From Maledivibacter sp. (lineage in GTDB: Bacteria > Bacillota > Clostridia > Peptostreptococcales > Caminicellaceae): 64,000 nucleotides of DNA. The notes beneath the pieces were generated by a model. The model was given only the letters and a program-made list of their open reading frames with translations, searched no databases and was not told where the DNA came from. Every line of letters begins with the position of its first letter. Position 1 is the first letter of the stretch. Made by a program: the position numbers and the translations under genes. Positions 34,025 to 43,336 of this stretch are shown piece by piece. The stretch covers positions 1 through 64,000 of the forward strand of contig JAOASB010000013.1 of the NCBI GenBank assembly GCA_025210375.1. The letters are read 5' to 3'.

Positions 34025-36681
34025 ATAGCGATAGGTAAACCTTTGATATAATCTCCAGCTTTTCCCCCGCTCCACACCGTGCATGAGACTTTCATCTCAC
34101 ACGGCGTTCCATCAATAATTATTTATTTACATTATTACGCAATTTCCTACCTTTTTCCTTAAAGAATTTAATTTTTTCACATTAATATTTTCAATCTTTT
34201 TCATATATTTCTCTATAGTTTCATCCTGAGTTGCATGAATCAATTTATGCACATCGCCACTTATAATAACTAGATTCTTATATTCATCACTTCCACCTTT
34301 ATGTCTAGGTTTCTTGTGGTGAACATATATATCTCCAATTTTCAACTTGTTTCCAGTCACGTAACATTTTCCACCTTGTGCCGTAAATAATGATAATCTA
34401 TTATCATTATATTCAATACTTTCACCTTGAACAGGATTATCCATTAGGTATCTTAATACAGTGATATTCACCATTTTCAATTTATTGTGAATTAATGTTC
34501 TTCCTTTAGCAGTATAGTTACAAATATCTTGGGAAAAACACATTGGTGGGACTGTTTTAATTGAGTATATTGAAAATAACGTAATCCCTTGTATATATTT
34601 AGCCTGTGCTTTCGAATGTCCATAGAGGTTTTGATATGTTCTGCTTTTTATTCCTTTGGTGCTGACAATATTTTTCAGTCTGTTTTTAATCATTCGATTA
34701 ATTTCAAATGCGATTTTATCAAAATCAAGAAATACATTTGTTGCAACTTTATAGTAGTTTTGCATTCCGAGGATTGTTGAGTTATATTTATATACATTTC
34801 CCACACTAACTTCTCTTTGTATTGCTTTTATGCATTTCACTAGCTTCATTTTACAGTTCTTTATGCTTTTATCAGTTAGGTGTGACCTAACAACCATCTT
34901 TTTATTTTTCTTATGAAGTTTGAGTTTAATTCCTAAAAATTCTGAGTAATTCTTTTTAAGATTTATTATCTTACTTTTTTCAGAACTTATTTCTAAATTC
35001 AATCTTTCTTTAAGCCACATTTTTGTGGCTTCAAATATTTTAATGGCCGTTTTTCTATCAGTACAAAATAATTTAACATCATCTGCATATCTTACTATAA
35101 ATACTTCCTTTAAGTTTGTTTTCTTTAAGGCTCTGTATTTATGCCTGCCTGAATATTGATGTCTTGTATCATAACATTCCCATTGTGAAGCTATCCACCA
35201 ATCAAGTTCATTTAAAACAATGTTAGAAAGTAAGGGGCTGAGTATTCCACCCTGTGGAACACCTTTTATAGGAATTCCACTCCCTTTAATTTCTGCTTTA
35301 CACATTTTAGATATTATACTAATCACACGTTTATCTCTTATGCCAAGACTCCAAATTTGTTTTAATAATTTGCCGTGGTTCACATTATCAAAAAATCCTT
35401 TGATATCTATATCCACGACATAATGGAATTGACTAACTTGCATAAGTCGCATTGTTCTTGCAATAGCATGATGTGTTCCCCTATTAGATCTAAATCCATA
35501 GCTATGTTTATAAAACTTAGCTTCACAAATAGGTTCTAATATCTGTTTTATACATTGTTGAATGATTCTATCTTGAATTGTAGGTATTCCCAGTGGTCTC
35601 ATTTTTCCATTGGTTTTTGGGATTTCAACACGCTTTACTGCCATGGGTTGATAATTAGATAATCTATTTCTGATATACTCTACCAATTTATCAGGCTCTT
35701 TTTCTCCTATATCTATAATTGTACTTTCATTCACACCTTTGGTCTTACTTCCTTTATTCTTCTTTATATTTCTATAGGCTAGAAGTATATTTTCTCTACT
35801 GATAATCAAGTCATAAAGTTTGTAAAAGTTTTGATTATTTTTAGACTGTAAATATAATTTATCAAACACCTTTTGTGTATCATAATATTCATTATGCCGA
35901 AGCACTTTCTTTTTCTTTAGTTTATCTGTAGGTATAAGGCAACACTCCTTTATGTAGGAAATGTTTCTCTTAGTCATACTCGAAACTTATATCTTGCGTA
36001 CTACTGCTTTTAATATAATTATTGACTTGTGGCTATCCCTCCACCACTTGTTATCATGGTTTCATTAGTACTATGCCACTACTCTCACTGATATTAAGAT
36101 AAGTTATACATTATTGCTTTCCTTATCAACATGTCATTGGTTTCCCAAAACCTCTTTGCTATCAGCTTTCCACGTTCCGATAATTTTATCTTTACATATA
36201 TATCCTTAGGTTTTCTCTTTGAGCCTGTTCACATCATATCGCCTATAACGATATCGGGACTTTCATAAAAACCACTCTTACTCATCCTGTGAACCTTACA
36301 TTTAGTAAGTATAGCTTTTCAGCTATATCGGCATATAGACCCGTACATTCGAGAATTCGTCAGTTAAACCTTTATTTTTAACATTCTAACCATAGATATT
36401 TTATAGACTCCCGACCTATCATATACTCGACTTTTTACAGTTCGCTGTTCCTCAGCTTTACCTGTTAGGGTATATTCTCAGTCGACTTCTACGAGCTTAT
36501 AACGGTATAGTATTGGGATACTATCCGCTATTCGTAGTATTAGAGAGGGCATTTCAAGGTGTTAATCTATCATTCTACCCTTCAAATTATCAGTTCTCCA
36601 GATTATTGTTTTGAAAGCTCCTTTCATTCTTTCTCTAATTTTAGTCTGTGCCTAACCTTTTCAGTTAGGAACGTGTCACAC
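34025..36681 (-). mobile_element. Group II intron 1, in virB4
   Basis: A 2657-base intron. The 5' end is GTGTGACACG (36681 downward), the group II consensus. The 3' end has a domain V hairpin (GCCGTGTGAGATGAAAGTCT region, near 34095-34065) and a domain VI whose CCTA branch-point is seven bases from the end, CGCTAT|TTAC. Splicing restores virB4 exactly. About 700 bases of ribozyme precede its protein gene. It shares end sequences with introns 2 and 3 but the proteins differ clearly, so these are separate relatives and not recent copies. Confidence 0.92.
34127..35977 (-). CDS. ltrA: Group II intron-encoded protein 1 (RT, maturase, HNH)
   Basis: A 616-residue multifunctional protein. The reverse transcriptase has RT0-RT7 motifs, with the catalytic YADDVKLF near residue 295, and VDIDIKGFFDNVNH and KGVPQGGILSPLLSN before it. 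A maturase (X) domain follows. The C-terminus holds an HNH nuclease (GKCYVTGNKL, HHKKPRHKGGSDEYKNL, HKLIHA). It binds the intron RNA to help splicing and copies it into new target sites. All catalytic parts appear intact, so it should be active. Confidence 0.95.
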   Translation of the reverse strand: MTKRNISYIKECCLIPTDKLKKKKVLRHNEYYDTQKVFDKLYLQSKNNQNFYKLYDLIISRENILLAYRNIKKNKGSKTKGVNESTIIDIGEKEPDKLVEYIRNRLSNYQPMAVKRVEIPKTNGKMRPLGIPTIQDRIIQQCIKQILEPICEAKFYKHSYGFRSNRGTHHAIARTMRLMQVSQFHYVVDIDIKGFFDNVNHGKLLKQIWSLGIRDKRVISIISKMCKAEIKGSGIPIKGVPQGGILSPLLSNIVLNELDWWIASQWECYDTRHQYSGRHKYRALKKTNLKEVFIVRYADDVKLFCTDRKTAIKIFEATKMWLKERLNLEISSEKSKIINLKKNYSEFLGIKLKLHKKNKKMVVRSHLTDKSIKNCKMKLVKCIKAIQREVSVGNVYKYNSTILGMQNYYKVATNVFLDFDKIAFEINRMIKNRLKNIVSTKGIKSRTYQNLYGHSKAQAKYIQGITLFSIYSIKTVPPMCFSQDICNYTAKGRTLIHNKLKMVNITVLRYLMDNPVQGESIEYNDNRLSLFTAQGGKCYVTGNKLKIGDIYVHHKKPRHKGGSDEYKNLVIISGDVHKLIHATQDETIEKYMKKIENINVKKLNSLRKKVGNCVIM

Positions 36682-38302
36682 GATTCTTGCCATCTGTGCC
36701 TAAGAGTACCTTAAAACACGGGATATCTAGTAATGCTTGACCATACATTCTGATTGGTGGTGCAAGGAAATCCACGACTGAATGAGATACGATAGCCAAG
36801 CCTGCTTCATACTTTCTTGCTCGCTTAGCTACATCCCTAAGAAAAACCAAGGATTGTGGCACTCTTGGATCAATCATTAAATAAGCTTCATCAGCAATAA
36901 GTAAGACGGGTTCTGTTCTGTCTTTACTCATCTCATTCCAACACCAGGTCAATAGATTAAAATATTGAGTTTTCTTCACGTTATCACTGGCATTTTGTAA
37001 TGAAAAAGTATCTAGGCAAATGCATCTGGATTCTGCTTTGATACTACTATGTCCACCAAATAAAAAAGAATCGCCACCTATAGCGATATCTTTAAGTAAT
37101 GTTGACAGTTCTTTATAATCTGTTTCTTCTTTTGACTTTTCTAATATCAGTTCATACAAGTCCTTCATGATAGGAAAATCTTCATTCTTTAAAGGTCTAA
37201 TATCTGTATCCCAATAAATCTCAAAGTTGTTATAGAGTTCGATTAAGGCTGATTTTAATAGAGCTTTTTGAATTTCTGTAAGTTCCATATAAAGATTGAA
37301 AAATACCTCTACATTTTTTAGATGAAGAGCCATTGCACCCAAACCCTCAGCTTCATCTTCTTCACTGGTTGCAGGTATATCTCTTATCTGTAATGGATTG
37401 ATTCGACCATTACTGCCACCACCTGCATTAATCACATCGCCACCCAACGCTTGGCATAGCTCTCGATACTCTGATTCAGGATCGATAAAAAGAATTCGAG
37501 TACCTTTCATATATTCAGATATGGCAAGATGTTTGACCACTGTGGATTTTCCTACGCCTGCCACACCAAGTATGGTGAAATTACTGTTGGTTCTATCGCC
37601 ACCTCGTTTCCATGTATCTAGCACAACCAGTCCTCCACTGGAATCCTTTGCAAAGTAATACCCTCTACCATCACTGTAGCCACTAGTTGAAAAAGGATAA
37701 CCACCAACAAATGTACTCATTGGCATGACTCTTTGTAGTATATTTCCTATGTCCTTATGTCTTCTGTAATAAGGTGAGAGGTTCTTGAAAGCTTGCTCTT
37801 GAAGGTTAGCAAGAACTCTCCCTTTACATTTAGATGAAGCGATGGCACTCTGAGTTTTTCTACATACTTTTTCAAAATCCTTATCGTCTTTGGATAAGGG
37901 CATAATGCTTAGACTCATTGCACCTACCGATTGATTATCACCATCAATACTCTCGATCATTTTATCCCCATCAAGAGCTGCCCGTTCAGCTCGTTGTTGT
38001 AAAATGGGATCTTTATTGTAGACAGCATCACTTCTATTGCGGATAATGCTACTGGATATACTATCCATGAAATCACTACCGTCAACGGGGTTGAAGGTTA
38101 TACTTGTAATGGTTTTAGGAACATTGGTGAGTTTGGATAACCAACCATAATCCACTTTTTGAGGATATTTGACTATGCCATAAACCTTGGCTATATTTTC
38201 ACCTATTATTAAACTGTTTCTTTTCATTTCAACACCAATGGGTGTTAACATACTTAGCAAGGTTTGATTGGGCAATTTTTGTTTTTCTATTTGCTTTTTC
38301 AC
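36682..38302 (-). CDS. virB4: 5' exon of virB4, conjugation ATPase
   Basis: The first 540 residues of a VirB4/TraE-type ATPase that powers the type IV secretion channel. Walker A is GVAGVGKSTVVKH near residue 250; Walker B is PVLLIADEAYLMIDPRVP near 470. The sequence ends LLGTDGKN before the intron; unspliced mRNA would add five residues and stop. Splicing to 33858-34024 gives a 595-residue protein. It lacks the usual N-terminal domain, which appears to be the separate 212-residue protein encoded just upstream (38299-38937, four-base overlap). Confidence 0.92.
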
Positions 38303-38937
38303 GATACAGCCACCTCACTTTTTTCATAGATAGAGTTATTGACCAAACTACATAGTCCTACGATATCGCCCTCTTTAAGCAAGGTACAAGGGACACCACA
38401 ACTTTCAAAACGCCTGATAAAATCTTTGGCTCCTTTAATCAAGTCTTCTTCAACACCATCACAATATTTCTGCCAAAGAACAATATAAAACTGGCGTTCA
38501 ACAACCTCGCCAGATAGAGCATAATCATTCATCTCAAGAATTTCTTTTCTAAGTAGTGCCTTTTGTATTTGATCGGTACTATCATGAAGTATGTCTGTAT
38601 ACTCTTTGATAAGTGCTGAAATATCAACTGGTCGAGATATAGCTATGAATTTGAAGGGTTCATTTAAACTTGAAAGTTCTGCTGTTAGCATGTTGCATAA
38701 TGATTCTTTTTCTCTCTCCGATAAAAGTTCAATGGATATGGGTTGAATTTTAAAGTAACTCATTACATAATTATCTTTGGTATATAGAAAGTGATCTTTG
38801 ATATCCACAATATTAACAAAGTCCTGTGCAGTATTTATTGATATTTTGTTTGACGCCACGAATTTTGTGTAAAAAAAATACCCTATACCTCCGAAAAGGC
38901 ATAGGGCAATCATTATAATTGGTAGCATCATAGGCAT
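38299..38937 (-). CDS. Membrane-anchored VirB4 N-terminal-like protein
   Basis: A 212-residue protein with one N-terminal membrane helix (MLPIIMIALCLFGGIGYFFY). The rest (FTAQDFVNIV-like start, LTAELSSLNEPFKFIAISRP, LRKEILEMNDYALSGEVVER) resembles the N-terminal domain of VirB4/TraC proteins. The gene overlaps virB4 by four bases. I infer that the two halves of VirB4 are split here into two proteins, with the N-terminal half fixed to the membrane. A terminator-like hairpin lies inside the first 25 codons. Moderate confidence, as the similarity is from pattern memory. Confidence 0.6.
   Translation of the reverse strand: MPMMLPIIMIALCLFGGIGYFFYTKFVASNKISINTAQDFVNIVDIKDHFLYTKDNYVMSYFKIQPISIELLSEREKESLCNMLTAELSSLNEPFKFIAISRPVDISALIKEYTDILHDSTDQIQKALLRKEILEMNDYALSGEVVERQFYIVLWQKYCDGVEEDLIKGAKDFIRRFESCGVPCTLLKEGDIVGLCSLVNNSIYEKSEVAVS
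38871..38906 (-). terminator. Terminator-like hairpin inside the 5' coding part of the VirB4-N gene
   Basis: On the minus strand CCCTATGCC and GGTATAGGG pair (one G-T) around TTTTCGGA, followed closely by eight T. It begins 31 bases into the gene at 38937. It could terminate or attenuate transcription before virB4. The run of T also encodes FF of the membrane helix, so it may be chance. Confidence 0.4.
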
Positions 38938-39281
38938 TCCTCCATATCATCAACTAAAGGAATCTTCACATAGTACTCGATTTTATCAAAACGTTTCATG
39001 TACTTCTCTACCTGTTCGTCAGTTAAGGATATAGGCTCTTCTCCACCATTATCACCAACTATAATAAAGTTGCCTGCAATAACGTCACCATTGTCAAGTT
39101 CTCTGTTACCTTCTAATCCCAAAAGCTTACCAACCTCATTACAAAACATAACTGTGTTATTATCTAAGATTACCAGTTGAGCTTTCCCTTCAACCAGTAG
39201 TTTAAAATTTTGATTGCTATTTTTAAATTCAATAATTTCTGGTTTTTCTCCTACTCGAACATGTATACCTTTTATTTTCAT
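38928..39281 (-). CDS. DUF3846-like protein
   Basis: A 117-residue soluble protein. It starts MKIKGIHVRVGEKPEIIEF and includes DNGDVIAGNFIIVGDNGGEE followed by SLTDEQVEKYMKRF, the pattern I recall for DUF3846, common on Firmicute conjugative elements and phages. Function unknown. It overlaps the NlpC/P60 gene before it by four bases and the VirB4-N gene after it by ten, so it belongs to the transfer operon. Confidence 0.6.
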   Translation of the reverse strand: MKIKGIHVRVGEKPEIIEFKNSNQNFKLLVEGKAQLVILDNNTVMFCNEVGKLLGLEGNRELDNGDVIAGNFIIVGDNGGEEPISLTDEQVEKYMKRFDKIEYYVKIPLVDDMEECL

Positions 39282-40510
39282 TTCGTATCATCTCCTTTAT
39301 TTTCAATTAATATGGCAGGTCTTCTAAAATAACGAAATCCTTTTGTTTCAGCGTCATCAATAGAAACATTATTAGCACTTGAATTACAATGAGCTACAAG
39401 AATTTTGCCATTATCACTTACTGCAACAACGATTCCAATATGATTGATTTTTCTTGTGTTGGGTGCAGCTATAAATGCCAGATCACCTTCCTTTACTTGT
39501 ACTTTAGTGATAGATGTTGAAATGTTCCACTGGGCTGTAACACCATGTCCAATAGTTCTATCAATGGTCGTATGATCTAATCCAGTATTGGCAAACACCC
39601 AAGTTATATAACCACTACAATCTAGTCCAAAGGGTCTTACTGTCCCAGTTGACCTGCTACCATCAGCAGTTACTTCTCTAGGTGTTCCCCATCTATTATC
39701 CCAATCTGTTGCTAGGCTTTTGCCACCCCAGAAGTAAGATACTTTACCAACTAAGCTCTTAGCTTTCCCTACTATCAAATCTCTATCAGTATGATAGTCT
39801 ACTGGCAAATAGGATTTTATCAAATCAATTTCATCATTTATAAGAAACATCTGTCCATCTATCCCAAGGATATAATCACTACTCTGAAGGACTTCCTTTA
39901 AAAGTTGATTTTGATCAGTATCAAACTTATATCTTGTAGCCATTTCTTCTGCTGTTAAACTATTAATGGTGATAGTTTTATGATGGATTGTAATTGTAAT
40001 TATTGATGTATTGCCATTTGCATCTGTCACAGTCTTTTCTTCTCTTTCCTCTTCAATAACCACATCTATCTGATTCATTTCCCAAAAGAGTATCTCCAAT
40101 TTTTCTTTACTTGCTCCATCGATATAAGCAACTTGCTCACCATTTTCTGTTGTTTGTAAAACACTAAAAAAAGATAACACTTGAACTGAATTATCAATCA
40201 AGGTGTTATCTTCACTGCCCATGACAATGGTTTCAATAGAATCCATATCAGGGTCTTGTTGTTCTATTTCAATTTTTTCTTGAAACTCGGTTTGTAACTC
40301 TAACATATATGCCTGAACTGAAATGTCTTCTTCACTGCTTCCACCATTAAATAAACTAGAAAATATGATGAATGGTGAAGATAGTAAGAGTAAAATCAAT
40401 ATAAGCGGTGTTAATACAGCTATAAGTATGATCCACCGCCCATTCTCACTTGAACCAAGTTTGCCAATAGTGGTTGCTACTTTTGCTATGGTTAATGGGT
40501 CTACTGCCAT
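39278..40510 (-). CDS. Membrane-anchored NlpC/P60 peptidoglycan hydrolase
   Basis: A 410-residue protein. One membrane helix (residues 26-52, IILIAVLTPLILILLLLSSP) anchors it and the C-terminal 170 residues form an NlpC/P60 domain. The catalytic Cys is in FGLDCSGYITW near 300, the His in NHIGIVVAV near 365, and the polar third residue in HCNS. It cuts peptidoglycan peptides to let the transfer channel through the wall, the role of VirB1 or CD1107-like proteins in Gram-positive elements. It lacks the SLT domain found in some relatives. AAGGAGGTAG precedes the ATG. Confidence 0.9.
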   Translation of the reverse strand: MAVDPLTIAKVATTIGKLGSSENGRWIILIAVLTPLILILLLLSSPFIIFSSLFNGGSSEEDISVQAYMLELQTEFQEKIEIEQQDPDMDSIETIVMGSEDNTLIDNSVQVLSFFSVLQTTENGEQVAYIDGASKEKLEILFWEMNQIDVVIEEEREEKTVTDANGNTSIITITIHHKTITINSLTAEEMATRYKFDTDQNQLLKEVLQSSDYILGIDGQMFLINDEIDLIKSYLPVDYHTDRDLIVGKAKSLVGKVSYFWGGKSLATDWDNRWGTPREVTADGSRSTGTVRPFGLDCSGYITWVFANTGLDHTTIDRTIGHGVTAQWNISTSITKVQVKEGDLAFIAAPNTRKINHIGIVVAVSDNGKILVAHCNSSANNVSIDDAETKGFRYFRRPAILIENKGDDTK

Positions 40511-40522
40511 CTTGCTACCTCC

Positions 40523-40542
40523 TTACGGTAAATCGGGTGCAA
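40523..40542 (-). CDS. 3' exon of the secreted-protein gene (last six residues)
   Basis: After intron 2 the sequence reads TT GCA CCC GAT TTA CCG TAA. Joined to the G at 43337 this gives VAPDLP and a stop. The next gene's ribosome site (AAGGAGG) overlaps this stop, the normal spacing of an operon, which supports this intron boundary. Confidence 0.7.
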
Positions 40543-43336
40543 ATGACGATAGGTAATCCTTTGATATCATCTCCAGATTTTCCCCCGCCTCACACCGTGC
40601 ACGAGAGTTTCCCCTCACACGGCGTTCCATCGTGAATTTCAACTGGTATAACAAAGCAGTTATCAACATTAACAAGTTTTCTTAATTTATTTAACTTCAT
40701 GATTTGAGATTTATCGAGACTTAATGCACTTAATAGACGGAAAATCGTTTCTTCTCTATTTGCGTGTATCAGCTTATGTATAACCTCTGATACGATAGTG
40801 AGATTTCGATAGTTATCTTTCCCACCTTGATATCGTGGTTTCTTATGGTGGCAATATATATCGCCTTTCTCCAAGGTTATTTTACTGACAGCACACTTAC
40901 CTCTTTGTGCACAATATAGGGATAGACGATTATCATTAAATTCTATGGAACTATTTTTTATAGGATTTCTCATTAGATAGTGAAGTATATCCATGTTGAC
41001 TTGTTCTAATCTCTTATGTATTTGCTCTCTCCCCTTTGGGGTATACTTGTTAATGACCTTTGCTTTTGCCATAGGTTTCTTATGAGATACATAACCGATA
41101 GGAACTAGTACTTTATCGCTACCTATAAACCGTAGTTGTTTACTTTTTCCATAGCATTCCTGTATGTGCTTAGGTATGGTATATTTGATTTTCCTTTTGT
41201 CTAATTGTTTTCTCTTTTTCAATCTCTCTCGAAGTCTTGCTTTTAGGCTCTTATGAATAGGAAAGGCAATTTTCCTAAAGTCTTCTTGAACACGTGTTGC
41301 CATGTTGTAATAATTATGTACACCTATTACAAAAGAGTTGTACATGTAGGTTGCAGTAAATTGCCCATTTCTGTCCTTTGGATATTGAATCTTATATATT
41401 AATTCATGGGCTTTTTGAACAATCTTTTCTGCTGATTTTTCAGTGATATGACTTTTAACAATATATTTGGGCTTACCATTGCTCTTTTTCCCTTGTCTTC
41501 GTAGCTTTAGTTTTAACCCAAGAAATTCCGAGTATCTCTTTTTTAGATTAACAACCTGTGATTTCTGTTCATTAATCTCTAACCCTAGCCGATTCTTCAA
41601 CCAATCTTTTACTGCAAAATATAGTTTGTCAGCGTCTACTTTGGATTTACAAAATATTTTAAAATCATCAGCATACCTTACTATATAACACTCTTTAAGG
41701 TTTGTTAGTCTCCTAAGCGAACCATATCTACTACTGTTGATAGGCGTTCCCTGTGGATTCATTCCAGTCGCATATTGCTTTTTAGTTGGCATTGATACCC
41801 ATTGGCTATCAATCCACCAATCTAATTCATTTAGAACTATATTAGATAATAAAGGAGATATGATTCCCCCTTGAGGAGTTCCTTTCTCTGGAAATCCAAT
41901 ACCAGCAATTTCTGCCTTTAACATGGTTGATATAATAGAAATTAAGGTTTTATCTCTAATCCCCATGTGCCACATCTGCTTTAGTAGTTTTCCATGATTG
42001 ACATTATCGAAGAATCCTTTAATGTCGATATCTACTACAAAGCTACATTGGCTTAATTGCATCAATCTATACGTCTCCGCAATTGCATGTTTTGTACTTC
42101 TGTTAGGTCTGAATCCATAACTGCTATCATGGAATTTCGCTTCACAAATAGGTTCTAGTATTTGTAGAACACACTGTTGTATAAGCCTATCCATAATAGT
42201 GGGTATCCCAAGTGGTCGCAATTTTGTAGGGTCATTTGGTTTTGGAATTTTAACCCTTTTAACGGGCTGTGGTTCATACCAGCTTAGCTTTCTTTTGACA
42301 AGGTAAATAAGTCGTTCATCACTTAATTTAGCTAGATTTTTAATTGTTCTATTATCTGTACCTGCTGTTTTACTTCCTTTATTTTTCTTTAGTGTACGAA
42401 ATGCTAATCGAATATTTTCTTCGGATGTAATTAATGGCATCAGTTTTTTAAATATCTTACCATCTAAGCTTTTTGAATAAAGTTTGTCTAAAACATCCTG
42501 TAAATCATAATATTCAACATACCGTAGTTTTGCCTTTTTCTTGCCTTTTGTTGTCATAGTCGGCTCACCTCGTTGTAATCTGGTTTGCCTTTCTTATTCT
42601 TACTCGAACCTATGATTTCTCTGCTTTTGTTCTACTATTTTTCAGTTTTATTCTCGACTAGTGGCTATCCCTCTACTATGTTTCCATAGTTTCATAGGTA
42701 CTATGCCACCACTTTCAGTTAGATAGAAATGGGTTATACTTTGAAAGTTTTCCCTATTACCGTTTCATAGCATTGTAATCTGCTCCACGTCCTAACCTTA
42801 CCATGTTCCAATATTCCTATCTGTGCATATATCCTTAGGCTATCCTTTGAGCCTGTACGCTTGATGATACCTTTAATATCATAAGGTCTTTCATGGGCAC
42901 TATTTTACTCAACCTCACGCACACCGCACTTTGACGGTTACGACATTTCTACCGTATCGACTTCTAGACCCTTTCATTCGGATGTTCGTCAGTGAGCGTC
43001 AACTCACATTCTTACCATAGATATCTTATAGACCTCCGGCATATAAATAGCACCATTCACCGCTGAACAGCTTTCGTGCAAAATATATCTTGCTTACGGC
43101 TATCCTCTGCCGACTTCACCGAGCTTCAAACACATAAATCATTACATATTTCCATGCTTGTCGGAGTATTAAGGGGGCGTTTCAAGGCGTTACCCTATCA
43201 TTCCACCCATCGGAATATTAGTTATCATTTCTAACTATATTCAAGTAGTTTAGAAACGCTTCTCTTTTAGCATTACACGGACTTATGCCTGTAATTTTCT
43301 ATTACAGGGTAATGTTTGTGAGAAAACATGTCGCAC
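40543..43336 (-). mobile_element. Group II intron 2, in the secreted-protein gene
   Basis: A 2794-base intron. It begins GTGCGACATG (43336 downward) and ends CCTATCGTCAT at 40543. Domain V is near 40620-40590. The intron protein's last codons run into domain V. About 780 bases of ribozyme domains I-III lie before the protein gene. It sits only six codons before the end of its host gene, so unspliced mRNA would still give an almost complete host protein with ten changed residues. Confidence 0.92.
40590..42557 (-). CDS. ltrA: Group II intron-encoded protein 2 (RT, maturase, HNH)
   Basis: A 655-residue protein, the longest of the three. The reverse transcriptase catalytic site is YADDFKIFC; VDIDIKGFFDNVNH, KGTPQGGIISPLLSN and the HNH parts GKCAVSKITL, HHKKPRYQGGKDNYRNL and HKLIHAN are all present. 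Relative to proteins 1 and 3 it has extra segments after the active site (GMNPQGTPINSSR, and LKKRKQLDKRKIKYTIPK). The last 20 residues are encoded by domain V of the intron itself, an overlap not seen in the other two. All motifs look intact. Confidence 0.94.
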   Translation of the reverse strand: MTTKGKKKAKLRYVEYYDLQDVLDKLYSKSLDGKIFKKLMPLITSEENIRLAFRTLKKNKGSKTAGTDNRTIKNLAKLSDERLIYLVKRKLSWYEPQPVKRVKIPKPNDPTKLRPLGIPTIMDRLIQQCVLQILEPICEAKFHDSSYGFRPNRSTKHAIAETYRLMQLSQCSFVVDIDIKGFFDNVNHGKLLKQMWHMGIRDKTLISIISTMLKAEIAGIGFPEKGTPQGGIISPLLSNIVLNELDWWIDSQWVSMPTKKQYATGMNPQGTPINSSRYGSLRRLTNLKECYIVRYADDFKIFCKSKVDADKLYFAVKDWLKNRLGLEINEQKSQVVNLKKRYSEFLGLKLKLRRQGKKSNGKPKYIVKSHITEKSAEKIVQKAHELIYKIQYPKDRNGQFTATYMYNSFVIGVHNYYNMATRVQEDFRKIAFPIHKSLKARLRERLKKRKQLDKRKIKYTIPKHIQECYGKSKQLRFIGSDKVLVPIGYVSHKKPMAKAKVINKYTPKGREQIHKRLEQVNMDILHYLMRNPIKNSSIEFNDNRLSLYCAQRGKCAVSKITLEKGDIYCHHKKPRYQGGKDNYRNLTIVSEVIHKLIHANREETIFRLLSALSLDKSQIMKLNKLRKLVNVDNCFVIPVEIHDGTPCEGKLSCTV

